A stretch of DNA of 64,000 nucleotides from Anisakis pegreffii (lineage: Eukaryota > Nematoda > Chromadorea > Rhabditida > Anisakidae). Shown piece by piece: positions 39,654-53,441 of this stretch. Position 1 is the stretch's first letter; each line of letters opens with the position of its first letter. The stretch lies in the NCBI GenBank assembly GCA_035041965.1, contig JAPYMA010000648.1:62001-126000 (forward strand), read 5' to 3'. The position numbers were made by a program, and so were the translations under genes. The notes below the pieces were generated by a model. The model ran no database searches. It was not told where the DNA came from and saw nothing but the letters and a program-made list of their open reading frames with translations.

Positions 39654-40588
39654 CGCAATTGCTCTTGAAAACAATGCGCATTCAAAAGAGAATTGGATAA
39701 CAATCGTACACATAACAGATAACTGCGTCATTACATCTATCAACTACAGTCGCTTTCGTCACTCCTGTGCTCAGAATCAAGCGAGCCATCTGGTCTGCTC
39801 AGAAGATCAACACACTTCAAAAGCATACTAATAAATGTCCCGCATCCAGCTCAAAAATGAGCTCTTCTTAGACATTAACTGATTGATTCTATTCAAAGAT
39901 TATTGGCTAAATAATTAACCAAAGATAAGAGCCAAAAAAAAGATTGCAGTCGGAAGTGATGATATGTGATGATAAGGCTTATAAAATATAAAAATCGTTT
40001 CCAGATAAAACAATTTATAAACAAAAATTTCGATAGATATTGGGCGATAATAAGATGGAAGAGACACTTTATTCATCAGCACAAAGTGCATTCTCAATTC
40101 ATTGAATTAAATTTATCAAAAACATTTCCATTCAATCACACACACAAATTCACGAATACAAATCAGAACAGCAAAAGCAACATTCAACTGAACGAAAATT
40201 TACACGTCTTCGAATTATTTATTATACAAATTGTAAACATAACAAAAAGTAAGATCATCAACATTCAGTATTATACAATGGAATCATTCGAAAAGATGAT
40301 GGATATTTATGAGCTCTAAATTTGTGCCGTAATATAATCACTATCAACACCGCTTATATATATCACTTGAATACCCACAATTAGCATTACTCACTCAATG
40401 CGAAATACACGTTCCATGATAAAACTTGTAATAATAACAACCAAGATTCATTGCGTCATTGTCGATATTAATGTTACGATCAATAATACAAGGAGAGTAC
40501 ATATCAGCCCGAGGCTTCACGTAACATTAGTTCATATTCGAAACAGATTCTTTAACATCGTTTGCATTGAATAATCACAACTGATGAT
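39654..40588. other. Intergenic spacer
   Basis: Separates the start of NAE1 from the 3' end of the next minus-strand gene. It has one plus-strand open frame (39966-40319) of Asn/Ile/Lys-rich, AT-driven composition that I do not believe. The two minus-strand genes could be co-transcribed, but about 900 bp is long for a nematode operon spacer. Confidence 0.4.
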
Positions 40589-43500
40589 TTATAGTTTGAT
40601 ATTTTTCGAAGCGGTTTTATCACTTCGAATGAAATCGTCCTTAACTCTGACATATCTCAAGAAATCGATCTCAACTAAAAAATTCGCCAACATATTTATA
40701 TCGGCAGTGGTTAGTGTTAAAAGTTGTGATAATTTGCGCACATCTTCATGTTTTGCCATATAAACTAACATACAAAAATCAGTTAATAATGACACCAAAT
40801 ATGCAATAAGGCTACGATCTGTTGGAAATGAATCCGTACGCTTCTTCGCCAAACTTCGTAGAACTGCACCTAAAAATTTCTGTTTCAAAACCAACAGCAT
40901 TAGGGTATTTACTTCGATGTTTTTCTTTGTTTGACGATTATATCTATGCAATAAAGATTTAGTCAGTTAATTAATAAAAAACAGGTTAATCCATTGATAA
41001 TCCATTCATACATCAAGCCCACTTTCAACAAAAGCATCAAGCCATCAACTTTGACATAACCGCAAAACCTAACATTTCGTTGACTATTATAACCTAGAAA
41101 AGCAATCAATCAACTATTCTCATCTATTCAATCGGCTAATGTACACTGAATGATAATTTCTATTCTCAGTAATGTGAGAATGTATGCTACTGAACCAATC
41201 AAAACCGAAATTTCAATCAACTACTTCAAAAAACTACAAAATTCACATAACAAAATGATTCCTGAAAAGTTGTGAATATCAATTTCAAAAAATAATACCA
41301 TTATATTGTTTACATCGTATTGTGTGTCCATTCAAATCAACAATGACATTAACACCGTCAGCTTTCCACTTTGCTGATTCTTCACGAGATACACTTTGAC
41401 CAAATAACTGACAATCTTGTGGGATTCTACAAATAAACTTTGTTCAGCTGTCTCAATCAACTTTCATTTACATCTAATCATTTTCTGAACAAATGAGAAC
41501 ACAAAATCATTTCCAACCACTGAAACTTTTACATTTCCGAAACTTTCATCTCTAAAATACACCGAAAATTACGCAACTCGAATGATATACGATCGAAGCG
41601 TTAAAAATCTATTTAAATGTCAGCATCAAAAGAACGTACATCAACAATCATTATATACGCGTAAATCTCGATGTTATCAAAAAAAAAATGTTTTCGAAAA
41701 TGTTTCCTTATCAACGAATAAAAGGATAAAACTACATGAATGGGCTATCATTCCAAATGAGTCCGTGTCGTTGAACAGAAACGCGGACGAGAATCAATTT
41801 TTTCAAGAGATCCATTGCGGTGATTTGCCTCTGTTTCGACGCACACACGGCTATCTTCTCACCACTGAACATCGCGTAAAGGATCTGAACATCAACGCAA
41901 ATCACCAGCCAATCGACCCTTCATCAATTTACATAACTATGCGAAATTCTTCGCGACAAATAATCTTGCACGAAAAATAACTAAACTATCATTAAAGCTT
42001 GATTGCTAACATTATTGAGATTAGAAATAATCGCCTTCAGAGATTCTTCTTTATCTTCGTAATCGTCCGACAACAAACTGAAAACATTTTCGAAATTATA
42101 ACACCGCATTCAAGAAATAAGATGATTCGTTTTTAAAGAAATATTTCCGCTAATTCAACCAAATTTGACTAATTTCACAAACCGACTGGAGAAAACGCAA
42201 TCAAACTATTTCAATTGGATTCACTGTGAAGAAATTTATTTATGTGTTGACCAGATTGAACGTTAGAGGTTACCTCAATAGATCATTAGGACAGATTGGC
42301 GGGGGCGTGCTGAAATGAGATAGTCGAAGAATTGGAGTTTGGCCACAGAACATAGCACCATTTTTCGTTGACGATGCTGCTGCCGTGCTCGGTTTATTTA
42401 CAAATAATTCCCGAGATTTTGCTAACGATTTCACGAACTTATCAAATGTCTAAACATGAAAAAAACTATCAACGTGAATAATGATAAACAATATGATAAA
42501 CATGATAATTTTACTCGTGACAGAGTGTACGCGAATGAAATCACCATCTTTGTAAAACTTCTGGCAGACAATCCATTTGAAACTGATTACGAATGATGTG
42601 TATAAACTACGAAAGAGAACATTTTAATTCGCATGTTCACAACAACAACAATAATGATTTTCTTAATGCTTTCAGCAGTTTCAGTGTATCATTGATAAAA
42701 AAAAACAAAAATGTGTTCAAAAAAAGGAAAGAATAAAAGAACGTACACAAGGAGCGAGGTCGTTAATTGGTAATAAAGGTGCGTGAGGATTACCGATGGC
42801 ACCGAGACACTCCTCAACATCATCGATGCGATGTCTCGAACAATTCTCTGATTTCGAGTTCGATATCGAGTTGTACGCTGCTTGAAAACGCGGCAATAAA
42901 CGACGAGCCTTTAATTAGATTCGTCTTAATTTCAATCCCGTTTTTCATACTTCACCTATATTTCATATCGTTGCAACTAATAGGTGGCATTGCTTAGGAA
43001 CACACACAATATGAAGAAGTTTCAAAGAATGGAATCTTTATATTGTTATGGATTCGGAATAAGCAAGTCAACTGCAGCAGTTGGGAAGATTGGGCATTGA
43101 AATGATAATTAAGATGTCTTTTCATACTTATTACACCGCCAATTAATAATCTTCGAAAGTTGTAATTTAGTCGCAAACAATTTGGCAGAAAATGCGAATA
43201 GTAATATTTGAGAGCAGACGTTAAATGCATAAAACCTGAATGAATTCTGCACCAAAAAATCTTTTTTTACAGAATATTTATACAAATCTGAATATATTTT
43301 GCAACAATCTTCTTTTGCTTCAACGAATATTTGTTTCATTGGAAAACAGCACAATCAATGATTATCGCAGCATACAAAATTCAAAGCAAAACGCAACTAA
43401 TTTGCGACAATAATATCAAAAACGTAAAGCATAACACAGAAAACGTACAAAGCGAATGATAATCATACTGTTTATTAAAGCAACAATTTAAAAAGAACTA

Positions 43501-45362
43501 ATAACCTGCACAGCAACCGATTCAATTCTGGCTACACTCGTAGGAGAGAGCATTAGATCAGAGTATAATGCGTAATAATTGTTGAATGTAGATCGTTGCA
43601 TTGAGTCTGACAGATCAATCAGCTGAGATAGACGTTCCCTTAAACGAACTCGAATTAATTATTTCATTCAGCTGCTATTATTTTCAGTTTAACTGATAAA
43701 CATTCATCGACACATAATTTAGACCATAATTGTAAAATTTCAATCAACTAAAATTTATGAAAACAAATGAAAATCGAACTTAAATAAACGCCGATTACAC
43801 GCTAATATAGGTGAGAGTAACTGTCTTGCAACATCAATAAAAAGTTTCAAAACTGATGTAGTTGGCTTGACTGCACTGAGAAGTGCTAACGAAAGTTGTC
43901 TCTGAAATATTCTTACAGTTATTCACACCAAGCAAACACAGAGGCACTGAACCCCATCTTGCACTGAACCTTACCTAAAGCATACAAGTTGATGTCTGCG
44001 CAAGTTTCAGTCCGTAAAATCAAATATCAGACAAAGGTTCAACTCGAGCCCACAGAAATGCCATGATTTGGTAGTAACTTTAGCTTTTAATCGAACGCAA
44101 TTCATATTTTGGCTGTACGTGATTGTTGGATTTTAAAGTGATCTCAATGTTCTTTACTTTACAGAAACAGCGACCGCGAGGTGAAAAGACTCTTCCCTTT
44201 ACAAAACGACAATAAAATGTTGCATTTTTGTCATGTATTGGGCAAATACTACAACTTAAGAATTATTCAGCTGAATTATAATGCCAGTCCGAAGTAATAG
44301 ATAATCGGCAGATGATAAGGTGGGACAATATAACCAAAATGCGTGTTTAAAAAAACGAAAATAACCTGGAATCCACGTGCTCTAATATCCAAAATAGTGG
44401 AATGATGTACACATGCATGAACAGCCATCTGTTGATTATATACTACAATAGTTGAACCACTTACCACTTCAGAACTCATCAACCAGATCGCAACACTATC
44501 AAGGTCAAGATGAGGATTCGCTGATTTCGGTATTCGATATAACGGTCTCGGTCCTTGCACCTGATTTTTGAGCAATTTTACTGACTTCAATTCGATTCGC
44601 TCATTCGCATTATCATAACATGAATTCATTCACATCTCATTTATTGCCCACACATTCATTCACTTCAGTGACGATAAATTTCCATTCGGAATTTTAAAAT
44701 TTCCACTGATGTTGAATTTACAAAGAGTTAACTGCCCTCACGATGATCTGCTAAATTTTTGTGAAAAACATCTTATTGTTATCAGCTATTTCTGCAAGTG
44801 GAACGAATTTAAATGAGTTAATATGTTTTGATCCCCGCTCAAAATCCTGCTAATTTTCACTCTTATCAACGAGTGCTTGAATCATAAGTCTGATTCTGAT
44901 ATGAGGGTCGAATCAAGAGACACAATGCCTGCATAAGTATCAACACCAGAAACTGAATAATGGATAATTTTGCAGTTAACATGATAGAAAAAGGATGTAG
45001 TGCCATAAGCTTCAGCGCAAACTCTGGATGAAACTCCTCAATCCTGCGGCTCATGCTTCAACGTAAACCCGAGGGCAACCTCACTCCCAGGGTAAGTCTC
45101 ACGCGGCAATCTTCAGCCAAGAGCAGTGCTCAGCCTTAAATTGACATGCTTGTGTAGCCAAACTCCATTTGACAGATAAGTTGACTACAAGCTTACCTAA
45201 ATAATGTATAATGGATGCCCAAAAGCATTTTTCTGGATTAACCTGGCAGAATTCGATAACAAGTAGTACAGGTTGCGTGCATGAACTGAGGCGATTGAAC
45301 GGATCGACACTTTTCTGATGGCATCTTACCAGATCCGTCATTAAAAATTCACTGAAAAACAA
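40589..45362 (-). CDS. Unidentified multi-exon protein, probably helical
   Basis: I do not recognise this protein. Exons I trust: ~45195-45360 (SSCTQPVLLVIEFCQVNPEK), ~44940-45045 (IEEFHPEFALKLMALHPF), ~44355-44600 (GPRPLYRIPKSANPHLDLDS, WLMSSEVVSGSTIVVYN), 43507-~43650 (YYALYSDLMLSPTSVARIES), ~42745-42890 (TRNQRIVRDIASMMLRSV), ~42274-42450 (FDKFVKSLAKSRELF), ~42015-42090, ~41748-41864 (QITAMDLLKKLILVRVSVQR), ~41325-41428 (FGQSVSREESAKWKADGVNV) and 40589-40943 (TDFCMLVYMAKHEDVRKLSQ; TAA 40589-40591). The 41864-41748 to 41428 junction keeps phase; others are unproven, and a small exon seems missing before the last one. The pieces are helix-rich with hydrophobic repeats, as in large scaffold subunits. 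They could belong to more than one gene. The start codon is not located. Confidence 0.5.
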
Positions 45363-45953
45363 CCGTTAACTAATGCATTCAATCGGACTGCATTCAATCA
45401 TTCCACGTGAACACTCAATGTACTCATCAAACCTTCTCTAATACTTCAATTGCACACTTCATCTAACAACAACCAACCGAATATACATCGCGTATTTATC
45501 GTCCCTAACGTAAGTGTGATTATTAAAAAAAGAACAAAATTCTTCCACGTTCAGATTTTACCATTTTCGTTTCGGGATGAGTTAATGAATTTGACATTTA
45601 GTTTGAAGAAAACATTTATCTTACGAAGTCGTCGTTTCGTTCATCCGTATGCAATGTACAACTAACAACTTTATCTAACACTTTAGTAGCATTATTTTAC
45701 ACCCTTGACAGATGGCTTATGTGCAATCGTGTCGTGGCGTGTTTCGCTTCAAAATTCTTAAATTAGGTGATATTTTTGTGGGATTAATGTTTGGAATTGT
45801 TCAGGTCGTATTTAGCAAAAGTTGCATCCATATTGCCAGGTAAATTTACAGAAATAGACTAGAATGACTTTCTCGGTCGTATTTCTGAGCATTCCGTTCA
45901 TGAAACATGCAAAAAATAACATCGACGTTTCAGATTTTTCACGATGAGCACAC

Positions 45954-46023
45954 AGAACGGCAAACCGCCAACCGCATATTTTGCAAGATGGGCGATTTTT
46001 GAAAAAGCCAAACGGGAAGGACT
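45954..46023 (+). CDS. Possible first exon of an unidentified plus-strand gene
   Basis: An ATG opens a 23-codon stretch with protein-like composition (begins MSTQNGKPPTAYFARWAIF) and ends at a strong splice donor (ggacttt|gtaagt). It lies about 600 bp from the 5' end of the minus-strand gene, which would make a divergent pair. I could not find a following exon in phase; the nearest acceptor would create a stop codon across the junction. It may be a short mitochondrial-type protein or a chance frame. Confidence 0.25.
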
Positions 46024-47473
46024 TTGTAAGTTAGTTGCAAGCACAAAATTCTGATTACAGTTGCTTAATATTCAGGAAAGGCGAGTGCTGCTTGGTGTTG
46101 AAAGAGGTACTGTTCAGATGGACGAATGTGATAACAGCTATCGAAAGCAGACCAAAAACACTGCAAAATCAAAATTTTCATTGCACTTAAATCAACGGTA
46201 ACCATACTTTCTCATAGTAATGGATAGTCAGAAACGAAGATAAAATCCACAACCGGATTATTTCAATGGAAACGAGTAAAACGAACAATTCTTTAATAAA
46301 ACAAAACAATCTGATCAACGAATGAATACCAACAAACAAAAATAACGCACACAGTAACACTAGTCAGGTACATAATCATAAAAGTGCTTTTCTAAAAGAG
46401 TCCCTTCCCGAATCTACCTTTTACTCGAGTAAGAACCACGACATCTGCTTATTTGTAGAGTGGCACTTCTCGGCTCCTCAAAAGAAGTACCTTCACAAAG
46501 AAATTCCCCTTGTTTCGTCTAGTCACAGCAATCATAAAAACGGTAAAAACAACAAATAACAATGATATATTCGCTGATTTACAGCAGCAAATTCACCTCC
46601 TGCGATTACTGCATTGAGGTACCAAACTCGTTACCATAAAACGAAGCGAACATCCGAGATGAACAATAATAATGCATTAGGAATTATTCATTCGCTTTTG
46701 ACAAGATCAGATAACCATAATAATAATAACATCGGATCTTGTCACCATAAATAATATATAACATTCAAAAGACTGATCATATAAGATTCAACAAACAAAC
46801 AGCAACACGAAAATGATTTCAGTGTTTTGGTTGATTAAGAACTCGTTATTACTACAGAAAAGAAACGAACTCTTGCACAAAAGGTGGTAACTATATACTG
46901 AGACAACAAATCGGATGAGACGTGTCGTGGAGAGGGAAGACAAGAAGTTATATGATACGATGAATTAGAACAAAGCTCATGAAAAGAATAATTCTTTTAA
47001 CAAGATCATGTTTAATTTTGTTACACAGGATGAATATAAGCCATATGTCTGAATAACATTTCTTTTCATAAGTTCATCGTTAAGGCAACAACAACAGCGA
47101 TTTGATGATAACAACGACCCTAGAATGACCGCTTCAAAGTGACAGTGATGCATACTCCAGTCAGTAATCTATTGAAACGAAATAAATGTAAGAACTGCAC
47201 TGCGTAAAGAATATTGATGAGACGATCGAAAAAATATCCTCTGATACCACGGTAAAAACAAAACAAATCATTGCTCACCAACCATAACAATAATAGATAT
47301 AACGCGAAGATGTGGAATGGTGATCGTGTTTGAATATCGACGATGATTGAATACAATACGAGGTATTAGAATTCTCTTGCTATCAGCTCAACTGATAAAC
47401 ACTAAAAACAACACTGCATCTCATGCACTAAAACGGCACAAACCCCCTCACATCAACATATTCCAAAACAAAT
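46024..47473. other. Intergenic, no supported gene
   Basis: AT-rich with scattered short frames only. It lies between the possible plus-strand exon and the 3' end of the first Tudor gene. Confidence 0.4.
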
Positions 47474-50400
47474 CTACTTTGATGATGATTCAGTCGCCTC
47501 TTGCTGATCTTTATTTTCTTGAGTGTTCGATGCTGTTGTTGCGTATGCTGCATTTAAGGCTGCCTGACGAGACGGTGGTAACTGAAAGAATGACAACTTG
47601 CTAAAAAATCTATCAGCAGTATGTTGCAACAAAAATTTTATTTGCCTTTCAAAAAATTCTGAACACTGAAGTACAAAATATTATCGTTGTAGAAGAAAGA
47701 AGACCTTTTTGAGACTACTTTCATAATCACCAATTATGAGATATTTTCCTAAAGAACATAATCTTATCGCTGTTACAAAACTTTTAATAAAAAAATTGCT
47801 TCCGCCAATAACCAAATGTATCTTCGCATTTTCTAATCGACCAACATTGAAAACTGTTATAATATTTGATAAGTGCAAAAATTAAACGCCAACAAAGTCA
47901 ACTCACATCCCATTCACTGCTTACTGTATTCGACTGTTTGTTTGTTATGTTCTTGAGAAAGGATGGCTTATTGCTCTATAAAAGAATCAATCATCCAAAA
48001 TTCCGAACTGCTCCCTCTCAACCGCATGAATCCATCAAACATGTTCGTTATTGAAGCAAAAACAAATCTTTAAACATTCCTTGCAAAACGCACAACTAAT
48101 GAAACTCAGGCAACAACTATGCTGCTCAAACTCTTTTTTTTTCAATATTTATAAAATTTTTGTCAGTTTATTATTCCAGTAGACGTCTGCTAATGAATGA
48201 ATGCAAGTAATAAAAACTGATATGTTATGAGGTTCTTCAAACCAGAATCAAAAGATATTCATTCCAATCAATAATTATCAATGGCAAACTTGCGCTTCAT
48301 TCATCTCAATGAACTGAGAGCAAAAAAAAACGAGACAATTGAATCATTCTCGTTTTTCTATTACAATTAGATAAAGAGACAGAGATTCCACTTGTAATAA
48401 AGATACCAGAAAAATCATATTTTTAACTAGAGATCGTCGGGGAGCAACTTTTCAGCCGGAGAAGCGGGACCCTGTTGAGGAGCAAAGTAAACAGGAGGGG
48501 GACCCGATCGGAGAGCGAAATAGGCGGGGGGGGTCCGTGCAGGGACACATCCGTCTGAGGCCGGAGAATAGAATTGCTGCGGAACGGGGTCCCCGTTCTC
48601 CGACGAACTGCTGCTGAAATGTTAACTAAAACCCAACTTCGCCATTTCATTTATTAATAAAGAAACAACTGAATCAAAAATGAGTGCAGCATTGTAGTAT
48701 AAATTCAAAAAATAATAATAAAAGAAGCAAAGATTACCCTCGAAAATGTCTTAAAATTACTCGCCGACGCTGAATCGCCTTGTTCTGAAATTATTTTTGA
48801 ACATCAAAAGACATCACATGAATAATCAAAACCTCAAAGAATGAAGTTAATAACATAGATACATAAAATGAAAAATTAAACAATCAGTTTGACTTTACGT
48901 AACTCATTGCGAAGTGATCCATATGTACAGTATTCTACGCACTTGTAATGAAACCAATTTGAGTAAAGAAGAAAATCAAAAAAACGTAGCAAATTCTGTT
49001 CGTAAGCAGAATCGATGTGAATGGTTTCATTATTATGTTCATTGCAAAGATCAATGTTATTATGGCTCTCATTAACGTTCGCACGCACCCTTACGAAACT
49101 GTCTCTCAGCTTTTCTATCCATCTGTTGAATGTCCTCATCATCAGTCTTCCAGAATGTTTCACCGCGTCTCGGCTCATCATCGAAATCGAACGACCCTCT
49201 CGACTCGAATCCATCCCCATAACCACCCTCTCTTCGACCACCGCCACCCCCTCCTCGTTCATTCCGTCTCCCACCGAATGCCCTACCTCTCTGTCGCTGA
49301 TAACGACCACTTTTATTATCAGAACTTACTTGATAATTTCCACTGAATCTAAAAGTATTTAGTTTGATTCAAATCAATCAAACCCGCCTTCACTCTCATT
49401 TATGCCAAATACATCATATTCATCGACTGTCTGCACAAACAGAATCCTCATATAAACACCCACATGGATTACTAGAGCCATTCGCCAAGCTGTTTGATGG
49501 CATATGCTCGAAAATATTTTTGCAAACATCTTACTGAAAAGAAGTAACAACTACCTTTAGCCAATTTTCTCTACGTCTACTCGCTAGTTTTTGCGTACAC
49601 GATAAGCATTCGGTCGTTTATTAAGAAGTTAACAACAGTGATTTTAGTGATTATTTGTCACTTAACTAACAATAAGCCTAAGCCCTTCTAATAATTGTAA
49701 CTATAAATTAATAAACCTGTCGTTGCGAGACTGCCAATTCGATTTATTGAATACAGCGTTGTTGTCACCACTAAAACCTTTACGATCTTGTTGCTCGTTG
49801 CCGATTGGAAAGCTGGTGCTGCTGCCGCTGTTATTCATGGCAATTTGCTGACTGTCCATTGCTGATCCCATCGCATTGAATGGCGATCTACCGTTGAGAA
49901 CTGACGGCACGGGAACTGGCACTGCTACCGGGATTATATACGGCATTCCATAACCTCTGCAAGTGATGAGGTGAAGCAGTGCAGCGAAGAGCATAACATG
50001 ACCACCAAATTGTTAGTTCGTTGCGGCCATCGAAAACTGTTTGAAAAACTGACCGTGATGCAAAACGAATCACGACAATTAATAATTGAAAATGCAAAAA
50101 AATATTCCGCTCAAAGATGACAAATGAAATGTAACGAACAACTGTGATCCAATAAATGGCAAAAAATTATTGCTGATCGTGGAGTGAGCATTAGTGCTGA
50201 TATTACTTGCGTTGTTAAAAGCATTATTAATGGCAGTGTTGGTGGTGATATTCGATGACTGGTTATTGTTATGCTTAGAATAATCGTTCATCAGATCAAC
50301 TGATGAAGATGACATTGTTGGGAAGGAATTTGTGAGTTTGCGCATAATTGGATCATCGTTCCACTGCGATGTTGAAACCAAATCGTTCACATTGGATACC

Positions 50401-52738
50401 ATATCCTGCATTATATCACCTGAAATATAAATGATTACTTGCTTCTAACAGAATGACTTTCATCAAATCGCACGTACTTTGATTTAAGGATGTCGATGAA
50501 AGCGCCTCTCCAACCGACGATATCTTCACCACAAAAACACCATCAGCACGTCGTGCTATTATCGTTATCACGTATTCACTTCCTTTGATCAGCTCCTCGA
50601 ATGAAAGTCATCATTGAACACATATTTGTAACTTATAAATTCAAACGTAAATCTCTTTTGATTTCACTAATCAATGTGAATTCACTTTCGAATGCATTTT
50701 GAAACATTCCGATTCGAACCAAACATATAAATTCAACAGAACCGCTGCAGAAACGCTCTCGGAATAGATTTCAACACTTGAATTGTGAAAATTAAACCAT
50801 AAATAGTAAACACAATGAAATTAGAGTCCAATATTACCTCAATGCGCGTTGGTGCTGTTGGGTCTATACAACAACGGAACATTGCTATCCATATTTTGAA
50901 CACTCCATCTTTCTGAGAAATGAACGAACATTAAATTGAATCGAGTAAGACAATGGATAAATTTTCCTTTCAATCTATGCAGCAATGAGTTGTTTTGAGA
51001 TATTACAAAGCCGACAACCGCACACAATTTCACGCACCCCATTCAGCGTTGAAATGTCGATCACATCAACTCCTTTGGCCCATTTGAATATGCCAAAATC
51101 CACAAGATACGCTGATGCTCTAAAATTCGTCAACTTTAACAAAAACCAATGGAAAATGAATGAAAGAATGGAAATGACAACAAATGAGCAAATATTAAAG
51201 TAAATTAAAGGGTGAAAGCAAAATATTAAAAAGTGGGCACAACGAGGCAAATACTTCAAAATTCAAAAAGTGGAATATCGTCAGCATTTCTTTCAAATTA
51301 CGGTGGTGGTTTGAGCAAGAAAATTTCTACAGATTCATTGAATTGGGAGTAGATGCTTGATATGTCGAAAATGAACGGGATGGTTGAATGTGATAATGAA
51401 GGTCCCTACCTTCTCAATCTCGTCGAATATTTGCAAATAATCGCACGACAAAGGCATCTCGAACCGTCATCAACACTCACACGAACTAAACACCCTTTCC
51501 CAACCATCTCTTCCAACCGTACATTTTCCATACTTGGTAGCTCACTATAAATGTTGCGTCTTCCATATAGCACCTAAATTCATCAATATAAAGCATTCTT
51601 CCTTGACACGATTCATGGACACCGATTCAATCGCTTCATATTTCGCCACTTGGAATAATCAGCTAAACGACAACTATTCAAGCCAATGTTTGCAAGCAGC
51701 TCGAATTACCAAAAAACCAAATCGAAAAAAAAAACGTTTTGATGTTAATTACGTACCCTCTCAATAGTTGTGAATATTGATGGATTGACCATCCAAAACT
51801 GATCATTTGGTGACGCTTCATTAAACTGTCTCACATATCGAACACGCGATGATTTTGGTAAATCTTTCGGTTCGTATTCACGGAAAATGCTTTTGCTAAT
51901 GAGCTCTGGGATCTGATTCTATAAAACTTATTCGCGTTTAATATTGTTTTAAATATTTGTTTCGATATCTTGAATGGCAATAATTCGAGATGTAATATAT
52001 TCATCATTGTACAGAAACTAATCGCATCTCAACTTTCGTTCATTAAAAGATAAAAGTATCTACAATAAATATACTTCATAATAAAACAAATGGACTTCAT
52101 AGTGTCGTTCCTCAAAGAAGAACACTGCTCATCAGATCAATTCAAAACTCATCTCTCCAATCAGAAAGTAAAGCAAACAAGAGGCATACTTCGTCAATAT
52201 CACAATCTTCAAAACCATCCGCACACGGTGGGGCATATTGATGGGCCTCTAAAGGACCTAAATAAATACATTATTGAAGATGAATTTTCCTCTGAAACCG
52301 GCGAAAAATCCTTCATTGAAAGAGACGAAAGTGGTTTGGAGTCCAACCATTCCATCAAAAGCTTATATAAATTCAAACCGAAACATGTCTTCTCATCACA
52401 AATGAAGAGCAGAAGATGAGAAAACATTAAAGTCAACTGAATGAGAAATTTCAACTCAAATCTTCAACGTTTCATTCTTAGAAAGGGAATAACGAATGAT
52501 GCGAGCTAATCACCTAATCTATTGTAAGTGGACTGAAATGCGGGAGTGGAATTGTTATTACGTCTCGGACCGACTCTGAATGCTCCACCGCCACCTTCTT
52601 TATGTTGGTTTTTATCGATGAATGACTGACGTGGGAATGACTAGAAATCATGAATGACTGCCGTATTGATGCTCACATAAGAGTGACATTTGAAGTGCTA
52701 TGAGATGAGGTACTGTTCTGCATTGATGCGGAATTCAT
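47474..52738 (-). CDS. Tudor-domain protein with N/S- and RG-rich C-terminal half
   Basis: Exons that join in phase: 51757-51912, 51410-51573, 51026-51119, 50838-50912, 50478-50595, 50140-50419, 49717-49956, 49089-49342, 48738-48784 and 47474-47581 (TAG 47474-47476). The first four form an extended Tudor module: SPNDQFWMVNPS at the start, then GCLVRVSVDDGSRCLCRA, then SAYLVDFG, as in proteins that bind dimethyl-arginine ligands in germ granules and small-RNA pathways. After it come a beta-rich segment (GSEYVITIIARRADGVFVVK), a long Asn/Ser-rich linker, a Pro/Val stretch (IIPVAVPVPVPS) and a glycine/arginine-rich part (RNERGGGGGGRREGG) followed by FWKTDDEDIQQM. Likely starts at ATG 52736-52738, with a GC-coded exon near 52514-52640 (GGGGAFRVGPRRNNN), but these two 5' junctions do not keep phase, so one exon is missing or misplaced. 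A piece of this gene (50317-51706) is copied at 60982-62363. Confidence 0.8.
48431..48615. repeat. GC-rich dispersed repeat inside a Tudor-gene intron
   Basis: A GC-rich island between exons 47474-47581 and 48738-48784. It shares words with the repeats at 29960-30830, for example ggagcaacttttcagccggagaa against the complement of the sequence near 30075-30105, and an acggggtcccc word. It lacks an open frame of interest and is probably a transposon remnant. Confidence 0.55.
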
Positions 52739-53441
52739 TTTGAAAATTTCAAAAGGAGCGGAACGCGTATACACTTCACGTGTAGACTGTTGATATAACC
52801 ATCGCAAATGAATGAATAATTTTGAAAACATCATTATATATGTATCATAACGCACAAGTATTGGAAAAAAGGTGAATGAAAAAGAGATAATATGTGAAAA
52901 GTCACACATTGTTACGTGGTATTTGGTTATTATCGCTAGCGACAGCATTCCAGAAACTGAACGCATTTCTTTGTGCATCTGAACAAAAGCAACCGAATAA
53001 TTTTTTAAACAATGTATTTTTGAAACAAATTTTAATGAAAATTGTACTCAGAATAAGTTGCAGCACGAAGATTCAACTGAATGACAATCACTCAAATTAA
53101 TTTTTACTTGTCAATTGGCCAAATGGATTGGACCGATTGCTGTTTGACGTTACCGAATTTGCTGAAATAAAAACTTTCTAAGACCGCATGATGAGGTCGA
53201 CATGGATTAAGATGACAATTCTTCCCCTTATGCTATTGTATGCAAATCAAGACAACAAATTTTTTCATACAATACAATTTTTGAGGTCCCAGGTTTAAAA
53301 AAAAGTATGCCATTCGATTTAGAAAGGTCCCATGTATAATTTCGCTCCAAAAAGATTAGTCTGAAATGCAGCTGGTTTTTTTTTGAATTGCGGTGCCATA
53401 AAAATCAATGAAGGCCTCTAGCAATTCAAGGAATGAATCAG

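Noticed and set aside
41582..41980. 132-codon plus-strand frame
   Set aside because: The minus strand of the same DNA encodes a better supported exon (41748-41864) that joins in phase to the exon at 41428.
52090..52419. 109-codon plus-strand frame beginning MDFIVSFLKEEHCS
   Set aside because: Protein-like composition, but it lies inside the 5' part of the minus-strand Tudor gene, the opposite strand is open as well, and nothing supports a separate gene. A missing Tudor exon on the minus strand remains possible.
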